Notes: generated from the letters alone by a model not told the origin. DNA of 64,000 nt from Halomonas sp. BDJS001 (GCF_026104355.1 NZ_CP110535.1:1798001-1862000); one strand, 5' to 3'; counted from the first letter of the stretch, positions 40,783-50,202 are shown. Translations and numbers: made by a program.

Positions 40783-42105
40783 ATGAGTGAATGCCAACAG
40801 ACGACTGCTACGATTTCACGCCTATCGACAAGCGATGCTGCCTTTCACCACCGGCTGGATGCGCTGTTGGGTTGGGAAGGGGTGTCTGATAAAGCGGTGC
40901 AGACGCGGGTAGCGGAAATTCTTGCCAGCGTAAAACAGCGCGGCGATGCCGCGGTCGTGGAAGCCACTAACCGCTTTGACCGGCTTGCTGTTACTTCCAT
41001 GGATGAATTGACGTTAACGCCTGAACAGTTGGAGAGCGCCTTTCATAACTTGCCTGCTGAGCAGCGCGAGGCGCTCTCCAGTGCCGCCGAGCGGATTAAG
41101 CGCTACCACGAGCGCCAAAAGCCTAATTCCTGGCAATACGAAGAGGCAGACGGCACGGTGCTGGGGCAGAAAGTCACCCCGCTGGATCGTGCCGGTATTT
41201 ATGTCCCAGGGGGGAAGGCGGCTTACCCCTCCTCGGTGTTAATGAATGCAATCCCTGCCCATGTGGCCGGTGTGCGCGAAATCGTTATGGTCGTGCCTAC
41301 CCCGGACGGGGTGCTCAATGAGCTGGTGTTGGCTGCGGCCCATTTGGCAGGTGTCGACTATGTGTTTACGATTGGCGGTGCCCAGGCGGTCGCAGCGCTT
41401 GCTTACGGCACTGAAAGTGTTCCCCGGGTCGATAAAATTGTCGGCCCTGGCAATATTTATGTGGCCACGGCTAAGCGTGCGGTATTTGGTCAGGTGGGCA
41501 TTGATATGATTGCCGGGCCTTCGGAAATTATGGTGGTTTCCGATGGGCTGACCGATCCTGAATGGCTGGCGATGGATCTGTTCTCCCAGGCGGAGCATGA
41601 CGAAGATGCCCAGGCGATCCTGGTGAGCTGGGATGCCGAGCACTTAGATGCCGTCGAGGCCGCGATTGAAAGGCTGCTGCCGAGCTTGGAGCGTGAAGCG
41701 ATTGTGCGTGAATCGCTGCGCCGACGTGGCGCCTTGGTGCTCTGTCAGGACGCCCAGGAAGCCATTACGCTGATTAACCGGGTTGCCCCTGAGCACCTGG
41801 AGCTCTCCGTCGCCGCCCCCGATACATGGTTAGACGATATTCGCCATGCCGGGGCCATCTTTATGGGGCGTTACACCGCCGAGGCGCTGGGTGATTACTG
41901 TGCTGGGCCAAATCACGTGCTGCCTACCTCTGGCACGGCGCGCTTCTCTTCACCGTTGGGCGTTTACGATTTCCAGAAGCGCTCTTCGATTATTCACTGC
42001 TCTGCAGACGGCGCTTCTGAGCTGGGTAAAATTGCCTCGGTATTGGCCCGGGGGGAGTCGCTAACGGCCCACGCCCGCTCAGCGGAGTACCGTATCCGCG
42101 ACTGA
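40783..42105 (+). CDS. hisD: Histidinol dehydrogenase
   Basis: A 440-residue zinc enzyme that oxidises histidinol twice to give histidine. [20 protein letters not shown], the signature [26 protein letters not shown] and [17 protein letters not shown] are all intact, supplying the expected zinc and catalytic His and Glu residues. The ribosome-binding site (gaggtg) is 8 bases before the ATG. In P. aeruginosa hisC follows; here the next gene is a DegS-type protease on the opposite strand. Confidence 0.97.
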   Translation: MSECQQTTATISRLSTSDAAFHHRLDALLGWEGVSDKAVQTRVAEILASVKQRGDAAVVEATNRFDRLAVTSMDELTLTPEQLESAFHNLPAEQREALSSAAERIKRYHERQKPNSWQYEEADGTVLGQKVTPLDRAGIYVPGGKAAYPSSVLMNAIPAHVAGVREIVMVVPTPDGVLNELVLAAAHLAGVDYVFTIGGAQAVAALAYGTESVPRVDKIVGPGNIYVATAKRAVFGQVGIDMIAGPSEIMVVSDGLTDPEWLAMDLFSQAEHDEDAQAILVSWDAEHLDAVEAAIERLLPSLEREAIVRESLRRRGALVLCQDAQEAITLINRVAPEHLELSVAAPDTWLDDIRHAGAIFMGRYTAEALGDYCAGPNHVLPTSGTARFSSPLGVYDFQKRSSIIHCSADGASELGKIASVLARGESLTAHARSAEYRIRD

Positions 42106-42144
42106 TACATACAGAGGGCCACTCCAGCGCGCGCATATTGCAAA

Positions 42145-43413
42145 CTATGAGTCGCGCTGGCCGGGGGTCTCTTGATTAATGGGGATGGTTGGTAGCGGGC
42201 GCTCTCCCACTTCCAGCGTCATTTCCATGCGCTCACCGCTGCGCACAATGGTTAGCGGTAGTGACGTGCCGGGTGGAATCGAGGCAATTTCGCTCATCGT
42301 CGAACGGGCATCCAGAATCGGCTGACCATCGACGGCAAGAAGTACATCGCCGGGCTCCAGGCCTGCTTTTGCGGCGGGCCCTCCGCTGACAACACCGGCG
42401 ACGATCACCCCTTGAGGTGTTTGCAGGCCAAAAGAGGCGGCTAATTCCCTTGATAGCGCCTGCGCTTCTATGCCCAGCCAGCCCCGAATCACACGCCCTT
42501 GAGTAACCAGCTCATCCAGGATGCTATGAGCAAGATTGGCAGGAATGGCAAAGCCAATGCCCTGAGAGCCACCTGAGCGTGAGAAAATCGCCGTATTGAT
42601 CCCCACCATGGCGCCCTCGGCATTGACCAGCGCGCCACCCGAATTACCCGGATTGATCGCCGCGTCTGTTTGAATAAAGTCTTCGTAGGCGTTTAGCCCT
42701 AAATGATTTCGCCCGGTGGCGCTAATGATGCCCATGGTGACCGTCTGGCCGACCCCAAAAGGGTTGCCAATAGCGAGCGCTACATCGCCTACGGCAACAT
42801 CGGCGGAGTCTGTTAGTTCAATAACCGGTAAGTCGTCCAGGTTGATTTTCAGCACGGCCAAATCACTTTCAGGGTCTGTGCCGATCACCTCTGCAATGGT
42901 TTCGCGTCCGTCACGCAGGGCGACCTGAATTTCATCAGCGCCATTGATGACGTGGTGATTGGTCAGCACGTAGCCGTCTTCGCTGACGATAACGCCAGAG
43001 CCTAGACTGGAGAGCATGCGTTGATGGGTCGTGGCGTCATCGCCCTGATTATCGAAAAATTGCTGAAAAAAGGGGTCAGACATCAGCGGGTGCTGATCGC
43101 GCTCAACAATGCGTGAAGAGTAAATGTTAACCACCGCAGGGGCTGCTTGCTCCACCGCCCTGGCGTAACTTACCGGCCCCTCGTTTCGGGATAGCGGTGC
43201 TGCCTCATGGATTTCAGGGGCAGGGCGATCCGAGCGCGGCTCTACTGCTGCGGGCACGTTTGAAACGACCGGGGCAGGAGCCTGCTGAGGGGGTTGTGGC
43301 GATGAGTCACGAAACGGGTTAGGCAACTGCTCGGGGAGTGCAAACAGGATCACTACAGCGAGCAGCACGCCAGTGATAATAGGCCATAAGTAAGGCAGCA
43401 CGTAGCGTCGCAT
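42145..43413 (-). CDS. degS: DegS/AlgW-type periplasmic serine protease
   Basis: A 422-residue trypsin-fold protease anchored in the inner membrane by one helix (about residues 9-27) with a single PDZ domain (about 305-405). The catalytic triad is His154 in NHHVING, Asp184 in DPESDLAVLKI and Ser258 in NPGNSGGAL. One PDZ domain and the membrane anchor favour a DegS/AlgW role: sensing misfolded porins and cutting the anti-sigma factor RseA/MucA. A Pro- and Ala-rich spacer (about residues 31-80) makes it longer than Escherichia coli DegS (355). The position beside hisD matches algW in Pseudomonas. Confidence 0.92.
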   Translation of the reverse strand: MRRYVLPYLWPIITGVLLAVVILFALPEQLPNPFRDSSPQPPQQAPAPVVSNVPAAVEPRSDRPAPEIHEAAPLSRNEGPVSYARAVEQAAPAVVNIYSSRIVERDQHPLMSDPFFQQFFDNQGDDATTHQRMLSSLGSGVIVSEDGYVLTNHHVINGADEIQVALRDGRETIAEVIGTDPESDLAVLKINLDDLPVIELTDSADVAVGDVALAIGNPFGVGQTVTMGIISATGRNHLGLNAYEDFIQTDAAINPGNSGGALVNAEGAMVGINTAIFSRSGGSQGIGFAIPANLAHSILDELVTQGRVIRGWLGIEAQALSRELAASFGLQTPQGVIVAGVVSGGPAAKAGLEPGDVLLAVDGQPILDARSTMSEIASIPPGTSLPLTIVRSGERMEMTLEVGERPLPTIPINQETPGQRDS

Positions 43414-43541
43414 GCAATCAATTCCTTAACGGGTCGGTCTCACTGTTCGCGATAAAAAGCAGCGAGTTTTACAATGGTTTTATGGTAACACTTTCTTAGC
43501 AAGTACCTCACGGATGCAGTTCAATCAATCAAGGGTGCAAT

Positions 43542-44303
43542 ATGATCCATCGTGACCAATTAGTGGCAGCCTGTGACCATCAGTTGCGTGCGACAGCGTT
43601 TAAAGATTTTACCATTAATGGTTTACAGGTCGCGGGTAGCGAGCAGGTTAAGCGCGTTTTGACAGGCGTTACTGCCTGTCAGGCGCTACTGGACGAAGCC
43701 GTTGCCTGGCAGGCTGATATGGTGCTGGTGCATCACGGCTACTTTTGGAAAAACGAACCCGTGGCGATTACCGGCATGAAGCAGAGGCGGATTAAAACCC
43801 TGCTTGATAATGGAATCAGCCTGCTAGCCTATCATCTGCCCCTGGATGCCCATGCAGAGATGGGCAATAACGCTGAACTGGCCAGGCGTCTTGGGTGGAA
43901 AGTAGAGGGGTGTATTGATGGCGAGTTGGGGGAGGGGCTGCTGTGGTCAGGGCGTTTGCCCCAGCCGCATTCGATCAATGAGCTGGGGGCGCAAATAGCG
44001 CAAACCTTGCAGCGTGAACCTTTGGTGATCGAAGCTCCGCAGGTGGGAGCAATTGAGCGTATCGCCTGGTGCACCGGTGGGGCGCAGGACATGATCACTG
44101 ACGCTTTTGATGCTGGTGCCCAGGTGTTTGTTTCCGGTGAAATATCTGAAAGGACGACTCACCTGGCACGAGAAATGGGCATTCACTATATCGCCGCAGG
44201 GCATCATGCCACCGAGCGCTATGGGATTCAGGCGCTGGGCGAATGGCTAAGTGATGAGTACGGCGTTGAGCACCGGTTTGTGGATATTAATAACCCGGCA
44301 TAA
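43542..44303 (+). CDS. Nif3/YbgI-like dinuclear metal-centre protein
   Basis: A 253-residue protein of the Nif3/YbgI family, which forms hexameric toroids with a two-metal site. Metal-binding histidines appear in VLVHHGYFWK, AYHLPLDAHAEMGN and near the C-terminus in AAGHHATERYGIQALGEW. The family is widespread, but its reaction is not firmly known; a GTP cyclohydrolase-like annotation exists for some members and should not be assumed here. It is divergent from the DegS gene, with 128 bases between. Confidence 0.92.
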   Translation: MIHRDQLVAACDHQLRATAFKDFTINGLQVAGSEQVKRVLTGVTACQALLDEAVAWQADMVLVHHGYFWKNEPVAITGMKQRRIKTLLDNGISLLAYHLPLDAHAEMGNNAELARRLGWKVEGCIDGELGEGLLWSGRLPQPHSINELGAQIAQTLQREPLVIEAPQVGAIERIAWCTGGAQDMITDAFDAGAQVFVSGEISERTTHLAREMGIHYIAAGHHATERYGIQALGEWLSDEYGVEHRFVDINNPA

Positions 44304-44358
44304 CGCTGTCAGCACCCTGAAAGGCCGCTAGCGTATACCGGGGGCAGTGGTGAGTCGT

Positions 44359-44817
44359 TTAGTAACGTGGAGGCTGGGGCGTTGTCGCCTCTTTGCCCTT
44401 CAAGCCAAAGTCTTCCGACAGCGTGCCGCCCTTGCCATCCGCATAGTCGCGGGGCATGGAAGGGGTGCTGGTGTCCGTCGCTGTCTGCTGCTCTCGCGTT
44501 GAATCGATGCCCGACAGATCAAGGCTAGGCTGAATGGATGCGTCACGAATATCCCACTCCGCGGCGTCCTCTTTGAGCTGAAGCTCTAGTTGGTTGGCTT
44601 CATCGCGGATATTGCTTAGGCGTTGATAAATACCCGTTAAATGACTGCCAACGCTGTTCTTCATCTCGGCAATCTGGTGTTCGCGTTCGAGCAGCTTTTG
44701 GCGCATGGAAGCAGCCTCTCGCTGGCCTTTGCTTAAGAGGCGAAAAGCGACCGCCCCAACGATCAGGCCGACGATAAAACCGATGATGGCAAATGTTAAT
44801 GGTGAGCTCGCGTCCAC
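44359..44817 (-). CDS. zapG: ZapG/YhcB family (DUF1043) division-associated protein
   Basis: A 152-residue membrane-anchored protein of the YhcB/DUF1043 family. One N-terminal helix (about residues 7-26, FAIIGFIVGLIVGAVAFRLL) is followed by a coiled coil (about 30-90) and a disordered C-terminal tail. YhcB interacts with division and elongation proteins in Escherichia coli and influences envelope synthesis. It is divergent from zapE, another division factor, across a 209-base gap that contains TATAAT at 44953 on the zapE side but no clear -35. Confidence 0.88.
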   Translation of the reverse strand: MDASSPLTFAIIGFIVGLIVGAVAFRLLSKGQREAASMRQKLLEREHQIAEMKNSVGSHLTGIYQRLSNIRDEANQLELQLKEDAAEWDIRDASIQPSLDLSGIDSTREQQTATDTSTPSMPRDYADGKGGTLSEDFGLKGKEATTPQPPRY

Positions 44818-45026
44818 AGTGTTCTCCCTGGCGCCTTGAATATAACAGTTAGGCTGCTTTAGCTAGCAGCTTAAGAATCGAACAGGCTGCCATTATAGGC
44901 GTCACTCAGCCGGTTGGGTCAATCCGCTCATGCGCTTAGATGTCTCTACAGGTATAATCACACCCTTACTTGAGGTTGCCAGTGGTTAAGCTGGCTGCTG
45001 CCTTACATGCTGTAGGAGGCGAGTGC

Positions 45027-46211
45027 ATGTCATCATTATCTGCGGGTAGGGCAACGGCAAAAACGCGCCCTACATCGCCTATAGAGCGCTATCGGGCTGA
45101 CTTGGAGCGCGATGATTTTCAGTACGATGCAGCCCAGGAGTTGGCGGTCAAGCATCTTCAGCGGCTTTACGATGAACTTGTTGCGGCACCTACGACCGCG
45201 CCCAAAGCCCTGGTCGCTCATAAAGGTCTAAGAGCTAAAATGGCGGGGTTGATGGGCAAGAAGGTCTCGACGTCTGACGAGCCTGTCTTGCCTAGTGTCA
45301 AGGGGCTCTACTTTTGGGGCGGGGTAGGGCGTGGTAAGACCTACTTAGTGGATACCTTCTATGAAGCCTTGCCCTTTCCAGACAAAATGCGCACCCATTT
45401 TCATCGTTTTATGCAGCGCGTTCATAATGAACTGACCCACTACAAAGGTGAAAAGAATCCACTCAACCTCATCGCAGGTAAATTTGCCACCGAGGCGCGG
45501 GTTATCTGCTTTGATGAGTTTTTTGTCAAAGATATTACCGATGCGATGATTCTTGCCAATTTGCTGGAGGCGCTGTTCGAGCGTGGGGTAGTGTTAGTGG
45601 CGACCTCCAATATTGTGCCTAATGATTTGTACAAAGATGGCCTCCAGCGGGCGCGCTTTTTGCCAGCCATTGAGCTGGTAAATCGCCACTGTGAGGTGGT
45701 TAACGTCGACTCAGGGGTTGATTATCGGCTCCGGGCGTTAGAGCGGGCGGCGATCTTTTATTCACCGCTGGATGAGGCGGCTGAAGGTGAGCTGGCGCGT
45801 AGCTTTCGGGAAATCGCCGGACACGAGGGCGAGTCAGGCGCGTCGCTAGAGGTAAATCATCGTGTACTTAAAACGCGCCGGCTGCACGATGACGTCGCCT
45901 GGTTTGAATTTCTTGAGCTCTGTGATGGGCCGCGTAGTCAAAACGACTACATTGAGCTGGCCCGTGAGTTCCATACGGTGTTGGTTTCCAATGTAAAGCG
46001 TATGGGGGCCAGGCAGGATGATCAGGCGCGCCGCTTTATTAATATGGTGGACGAGTTTTATGACCGCGGTGTGAAGCTGCTAATGTCTGCAGATGCGCCG
46101 ATCGAAGAGCTTTATAGCGATGGGAAGCTAACGTTTGAGTTCCAGCGAACGCTCTCTCGCCTCCAGGAGATGCAGTCCAAGGAGTACCTGGCGCTGGCGC
46201 ACAAGCCTTAA
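45027..46211 (+). CDS. zapE: Cell division AAA+-type ATPase ZapE
   Basis: A 394-residue AFG1-like ATPase that associates with the Z ring late in constriction. Walker A is GGVGRGKTYLVD; Walker B is VICFDEFFVKDITDAM; sensor-type VLVATSNIVPNDLYKDGLQR follows. I choose the ATG at 45027 because AGGAGG sits at 45014-45019 with a 7-base spacing; an in-frame extension upstream would add 19 residues without such a site. The rplM promoter region lies directly downstream. Confidence 0.95.
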   Translation: MSSLSAGRATAKTRPTSPIERYRADLERDDFQYDAAQELAVKHLQRLYDELVAAPTTAPKALVAHKGLRAKMAGLMGKKVSTSDEPVLPSVKGLYFWGGVGRGKTYLVDTFYEALPFPDKMRTHFHRFMQRVHNELTHYKGEKNPLNLIAGKFATEARVICFDEFFVKDITDAMILANLLEALFERGVVLVATSNIVPNDLYKDGLQRARFLPAIELVNRHCEVVNVDSGVDYRLRALERAAIFYSPLDEAAEGELARSFREIAGHEGESGASLEVNHRVLKTRRLHDDVAWFEFLELCDGPRSQNDYIELAREFHTVLVSNVKRMGARQDDQARRFINMVDEFYDRGVKLLMSADAPIEELYSDGKLTFEFQRTLSRLQEMQSKEYLALAHKP

Positions 46212-46246
46212 GGGGTGTCGGCTCAGTAAAAAAGTCACGAAACGGC

Positions 46247-46275
46247 TTAACTTGTCATCAGCCTTACTGTAGAAT
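46247..46275 (+). promoter_or_regulatory. Probable rplM-rpsI promoter
   Basis: TTAACT (46247-46252) and TAGAAT (46270-46275) are spaced by 17 bases, matching sigma-70 hexamers at 4 and 5 of 6 positions. It lies about 113 bases before rplM, downstream of zapE, and so would leave a leader of about 105 bases. Confidence 0.5.
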
Positions 46276-46282
46276 GCCGCCT

Positions 46283-46387
46283 CGCTGCATGTTGCTGGTG
46301 TAAGCCAGCAACCAAAAAGAATAGGGATGGTGCTTCGCCGTGCAACGGTGTAAGTCACCCAATACATTTAATCTGGTGATTTCATCC
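46283..46387 (+). promoter_or_regulatory. Structured 5' leader of rplM-rpsI
   Basis: The leader contains a perfect 8-bp hairpin, gttgctgg/ccagcaac (46290-46297 with 46304-46311), with loop tgtaag. The octamer GGTGTAAG occurs twice (46296-46303 and 46347-46354), the second followed by TCACC, which can pair with GGTG. Ribosomal-protein operons are often autoregulated through such leaders; L13 binding here is an inference. Confidence 0.4.
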
Positions 46388-46816
46388 ATGAAGACGTTCA
46401 GTGCTAAGCCGCAGTCCGTCCAGCGCGACTGGTATGTAGTCGACGCTACGGACAAAACGCTCGGTCGTCTGGCAACCGAGATTGCTCGCCGCCTACGTGG
46501 CAAGCATAAGCCCGAATTTACCCCTCACGTTGATACTGGCGACTACATCGTCGTGATCAACGCAGAGAAAGTCCACGTAACCGGTAATAAGGCGAAGGCT
46601 AAAACCTACTACCGCCACACTGGTTACCCGGGCGGTCTGCGCTCTATGACATTCGACAAAATGCTTGATCATGCGCCCGAGCGTATCATTGAGTCTGCCG
46701 TTAAAGGCATGTTGCCGAAAGGTCCCTTGGGCCGTGCCATGTACACGAAATTGAAAGTGTACGCTGGCGACGAGCATCCGCATGCTGCCCAACAGCCGCT
46801 TGAACTGAACCTCTGA
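46388..46816 (+). CDS. rplM: 50S ribosomal protein L13
   Basis: A 142-residue large-subunit protein needed early in 50S assembly. It begins [20 protein letters not shown], and shows [18 protein letters not shown] and [20 protein letters not shown] as in gammaproteobacterial L13. The ATG at 46388 gives the standard length of 142. It is the first gene of the rplM-rpsI operon; rpsI starts 13 bases downstream and a strong terminator follows rpsI. A possible autoregulatory leader lies upstream. Confidence 0.99.
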   Translation: MKTFSAKPQSVQRDWYVVDATDKTLGRLATEIARRLRGKHKPEFTPHVDTGDYIVVINAEKVHVTGNKAKAKTYYRHTGYPGGLRSMTFDKMLDHAPERIIESAVKGMLPKGPLGRAMYTKLKVYAGDEHPHAAQQPLELNL

Positions 46817-46829
46817 GGAAATCTTCGCC

Positions 46830-47219
46830 ATGACACAGCAGTATTACGGTACCGGGCGCCGCAAGACTTCCACCGCTCGCGTGTTTATGAAGCCGGGCTC
46901 TGGCAAAATTACAGTCAACGACAAAGACCTCGACCTCTATTTTGGTCGTGTTACCGGTCGCATGGTTGTTCGTCAGCCGCTTGAGTTGACTGAAACGTTG
47001 AACCAGTTTGACATCTTCGTGACTGTCGCTGGCGGCGGTGGCTCTTCTCAGGCTGGCGCTATTCGTCACGGTATTACCCGTGCTCTGATGAACTACAACG
47101 AAGATCTGCGTCCTTCGCTGCGTGCCGCTGGCTACGTAACGCGTGATGCGCGTCAAGTTGAGCGTAAGAAAGTCGGTCTGCGCAAAGCACGTCGTCGTCC
47201 GCAGTTCTCCAAGCGTTAA
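46830..47219 (+). CDS. rpsI: 30S ribosomal protein S9
   Basis: A 129-residue small-subunit protein whose C-terminal tail reaches the P-site tRNA. It starts with [19 protein letters not shown], contains [19 protein letters not shown], and ends [17 protein letters not shown], with the terminal Lys-Arg that contacts tRNA. A ribosome-binding site (gaggaa) precedes the ATG. It is followed 21 bases later by a textbook intrinsic terminator, separating the ribosomal operon from petABC. Confidence 0.99.
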   Translation: MTQQYYGTGRRKTSTARVFMKPGSGKITVNDKDLDLYFGRVTGRMVVRQPLELTETLNQFDIFVTVAGGGGSSQAGAIRHGITRALMNYNEDLRPSLRAAGYVTRDARQVERKKVGLRKARRRPQFSKR

Positions 47220-47240
47220 TTTCTACGCTATGCGGCAAAA

Positions 47241-47269
47241 CGCCCAGGTCATCGACCTGGGCGTTTTTT
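47241..47269 (+). terminator. Intrinsic terminator after rpsI
   Basis: CGCCCAGGTC (47241-47250) pairs perfectly with GACCTGGGCG (47254-47263) over a 3-base loop, followed by T6 (47264-47269). Confidence 0.95.
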
Positions 47270-47427
47270 ATTGGAATATCAAAAAATTATATTGCTTGTA
47301 CCACTATGGTCACGAGCGGTTGTTCTTGTGCACAGCGCTTTGTTTTTTTACCATAGAGCGTAATTAATATTCGTCGTCGCAAGACGCCTTTGCGGCGGAA
47401 CGGGTAAGCTGATGGGAGAAACCTGAA

Positions 47428-48027
47428 ATGGCAGATAACGGCGTAAACAAAGGCCGACGCCGTTTCCTCGTAGGTGCCACCTCCGTAGTGGGTGCGGTAG
47501 GTGCTGTCGGGGTTGCGGTACCCTTTGTGGCTTCTTGGCAGCCTAGTGCCAGGGCAAGAGCGGCGGGTGCCCCTGTTCAAGCAGATATATCCAAGCTTGA
47601 ACCTGGGGAGCGGATGACCGTCGAATGGCGGGGGCGTCCGATTTGGATCATCAATCGCACACCTGAAATGATTGAGCGCACTGAGTCGCTCGGTGAGGGG
47701 GTGCTCGCTGATCCAGAATCAACAGAGCCTCAGCAGCCTGCTTATATCGAAGGACATATGCGCTCTATCAGGCCTGAAATTGGGGTGTTGATCGGCATCT
47801 GTACGCATTTGGGCTGTTCGCCGCTCTTTCGTCCTGAGCCCGATGCTGAGGGCGTCGGCGTTGATAACTGGCCGGGTGGCTTCTTCTGTCCTTGCCATGG
47901 TTCTCGCTTTGACTTGGCTGGTCGCGTGTTCAGCAACGTTCCCGCCCCAACCAACCTTGAGGTGCCACCCTACCGCTTTGAAAATGACGATATCATTGTC
48001 ATCGGCGAAGATGAGGAGACTGCCTAA
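47428..48027 (+). CDS. petA: Ubiquinol-cytochrome c reductase Rieske iron-sulfur subunit
   Basis: A 199-residue bc1-complex subunit that takes the first electron from ubiquinol to cytochrome c1. A twin-arginine start (GRRRFLVGATS, residues 9-19) and a hydrophobic helix give an uncleaved Tat-exported anchor. The 2Fe-2S site consists of CTHLGC (Cys125, His127, Cys130) and CPCHGS (Cys154, Cys156, His157); Cys130 and Cys156 form the disulfide. Its stop overlaps the petB start by one base. The 158 bases between the rpsI terminator and petA presumably hold its promoter, which I cannot place. Confidence 0.97.
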   Translation: MADNGVNKGRRRFLVGATSVVGAVGAVGVAVPFVASWQPSARARAAGAPVQADISKLEPGERMTVEWRGRPIWIINRTPEMIERTESLGEGVLADPESTEPQQPAYIEGHMRSIRPEIGVLIGICTHLGCSPLFRPEPDAEGVGVDNWPGGFFCPCHGSRFDLAGRVFSNVPAPTNLEVPPYRFENDDIIVIGEDEETA

Positions 48028-49286
48028 TGGGTAATCCGAATAAAGCCAAGGCGGAAAAGGGCATCATGCGGTGGGTGGATGATCGTTTTCCTGCTACTCA
48101 GATGTGGCAAGAGCATCTCTCCAAGTATTACGCGCCGAAAAACTTCAACTTCTGGTACTTCTTTGGCTCGCTAGCACTGCTGGCGCTGGTCAATCAAATC
48201 CTTACCGGGGTTTGGCTGACCATGAGCTTTAATCCCTCCGCTGAAGGTGCGTTCGATTCCGTCGAATACATAATGCGCGATGTGGAGTGGGGGTGGTTGA
48301 TTCGCTATATGCACACCACCGGCGCCTCCGCTTTCTTCCTTGTCGTCTATCTGCATATGTTCCGTGGCCTCTTGTACGGTTCCTATAAAGCCCCGCGCGA
48401 GCTAGTGTGGGTTTTCGGCATGACTATTTACCTGGTGCTCATGGCGGAAGCCTTTATGGGCTATCTGTTGCCGTGGGGGCAAATGTCCTACTGGGGCGCC
48501 CAGGTGATCATCTCGCTGTTTTCGGCTATTCCTGGTATCGGCCCTGATCTGGCGCAGTGGGTGCGGGGTGACTACCTGATTTCAGGTATTACCCTCAACC
48601 GCTTCTTCGCCCTGCATGTGGTCGCATTGCCGATCGTTATTCTGGCGCTGGTTGTGCTGCACATCATCGCTTTGCATGAAGTGGGTTCCAACAACCCTGA
48701 CGGCATTGATATCAAACAGAAGAAGGATGAGGCCGGTGTGCCGCTGGATGGGATTCCCTTCCACCCCTATTACACGGTGAAAGACCTGGTGGGTGTGGCA
48801 GTCTTCCTGTTTGTGTTCTGTGTAGTGGTGTTCTACTTCCCGGAAGGCGGCGGTTACTTTATTGAGCGGCCTAACTTTGATCCTGCAAACCCGCTGCAGA
48901 CGCCTGATCACATTGCGCCCGTTTGGTATATGACGCCTTTCTACGCCATTCTCCGCGCTATCACCTTCTCGGTGTTTGGCTTAGACGCTAAATTCCTGGG
49001 TGTTATATTTATGGGTGCGGCGATCGCGATCCTGTTTGTTCTGCCCTGGCTGGATCGTAGCCCCGTGCGCTCTATGCGTTACAAAGGCTGGATGTCGAAA
49101 ACCATGCTGACGCTGTTTGCTATCAGCTTTGTCATCCTGGGGGTTTTGGGTGTGTTGCCATCGACAGCAGGCCGGACGCTGCTAGCTCAGGCGTGCACCG
49201 TGATTTACTTCGCCTTCTTTGTCTTGATGCCGTTCTACACCAAGCTGGAGAAGACTAAACCCGTTCCGGAAAGGGTGACTGGCTAA
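48027..49286 (+). CDS. petB: Cytochrome b subunit of the bc1 complex
   Basis: A 419-residue inner-membrane protein with about eight helices carrying two b hemes. The heme histidine pairs occur in MHTTGASAFFLVVYLHMFRG (second helix) and HVVALPIVILALVVLHIIAL (fourth helix). The Qo-site loop reads PVWY (in APVWYMTPFYA) instead of PEWY; I recall PVWY from other gamma- and betaproteobacteria, so it is probably ancestral here. It is coupled to petA and petC by one-base overlaps. Confidence 0.98.
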   Translation: MGNPNKAKAEKGIMRWVDDRFPATQMWQEHLSKYYAPKNFNFWYFFGSLALLALVNQILTGVWLTMSFNPSAEGAFDSVEYIMRDVEWGWLIRYMHTTGASAFFLVVYLHMFRGLLYGSYKAPRELVWVFGMTIYLVLMAEAFMGYLLPWGQMSYWGAQVIISLFSAIPGIGPDLAQWVRGDYLISGITLNRFFALHVVALPIVILALVVLHIIALHEVGSNNPDGIDIKQKKDEAGVPLDGIPFHPYYTVKDLVGVAVFLFVFCVVVFYFPEGGGYFIERPNFDPANPLQTPDHIAPVWYMTPFYAILRAITFSVFGLDAKFLGVIFMGAAIAILFVLPWLDRSPVRSMRYKGWMSKTMLTLFAISFVILGVLGVLPSTAGRTLLAQACTVIYFAFFVLMPFYTKLEKTKPVPERVTG

Positions 49287-50053
49287 TGAAAAAGTATCTG
49301 TTTGGACTTCTTTTCGCCTTAGTGCCAGTAACCGCGATGGCTGCAGGGGGCGCCAGTGTGCCTCACTCGATGGATCCTGATCTTAATGATCAAGCCTCGC
49401 TGCAAAATGGCATGAAGCTCTATGTTAACTACTGCATGGGTTGCCACTCGCTTCAATACCAGCGTTTTGCTCGTGCAGCTGACGACTTGGGAATGCCTCA
49501 GGATCTGGTTGAAGAGAATCTGATCTTCTCGCCTGATCTGGCCTATAACGATCAGATGCATAACGCCATGAACAGTGGCGACGCGGAGAGTTGGTTTGGT
49601 GCACCGCCGCCCGACCTGTCGCTTAAAACACGTGTGCGTGGAACCGACTGGATCTACTCTTACCTGCTCGGTTTCTACAAAGATCCTAGTCGTCCCACGG
49701 GCGTCAATAACACCGTGTTTGACTTGGTAGCGATGCCTAACGTGTTGGAGCCGCTGCAGGGCGTGCAGGAGCTGGTATGTGCTGAAACGGATCATCCGGT
49801 TGAAGGCCAAGAGCCGGATGCGTTATCGGGCAAGTACCAGTCCTGTGAAGTGCTGCAAGTGACCGAGCCGGGTGAACTTGAGCCTGCTGAGTTTGAGGAA
49901 GCGATGTATGACCTTACTAACTTCCTGGCTTATGTAGGTGAGCCCTCCAAGCTTCAGGCTCAGGCGCTGGCGCCTAAAGTGCTGATCTTTATCTTTATTT
50001 TTGGTGTGATAGCTTACCTGCTCAAGCGTGAGTACTGGCGGGACATCCACTAA
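49286..50053 (+). CDS. petC: Cytochrome c1 subunit of the bc1 complex
   Basis: A 255-residue periplasmic cytochrome c1 that passes electrons from the Rieske protein to soluble cytochrome c. A signal peptide (residues 1-20, ending AMAA) precedes the heme site CMGCH (Cys50, Cys53, His54). A C-terminal helix (about residues 228-247, VLIFIFIFGVIAYLL) anchors it. It is the separate c1 gene of gammaproteobacteria, not fused to cytochrome b. A strong hairpin terminator follows. Confidence 0.97.
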   Translation: MKKYLFGLLFALVPVTAMAAGGASVPHSMDPDLNDQASLQNGMKLYVNYCMGCHSLQYQRFARAADDLGMPQDLVEENLIFSPDLAYNDQMHNAMNSGDAESWFGAPPPDLSLKTRVRGTDWIYSYLLGFYKDPSRPTGVNNTVFDLVAMPNVLEPLQGVQELVCAETDHPVEGQEPDALSGKYQSCEVLQVTEPGELEPAEFEEAMYDLTNFLAYVGEPSKLQAQALAPKVLIFIFIFGVIAYLLKREYWRDIH

Positions 50054-50077
50054 TTAGTAGTAGCTGATGGTCAGTGG

Positions 50078-50105
50078 GGCGCACGGCGTAAGCCGTGCGC
50101 CTTTT
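50078..50105 (+). terminator. Intrinsic terminator after petC
   Basis: GGCGCACGGC (50078-50087) pairs with GCCGTGCGCC (50092-50101) over a GTAA loop, followed by TTTT. Confidence 0.88.
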
Positions 50106-50202
50106 GCTTGTCAGCATGGCAATAAAGCAAAGCAGGCTAGCTTCCCCTAAGGTAGCGCTGGCGTGTTATTATCCAAGATTGTTTTGATGTGAGGATGCTT
50201 TC

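Noticed and set aside
42124..42160. Possible terminator between hisD and degS (ccagcgcg/cgcgctgg)
   Set aside because: The 8-bp stem has a 21-base loop, lies partly inside the degS coding end and has no T-run.
44953..44958. TATAAT hexamer upstream of zapE
   Set aside because: A perfect -10, but no acceptable -35 or extended -10 at suitable spacing, so I do not call a promoter.
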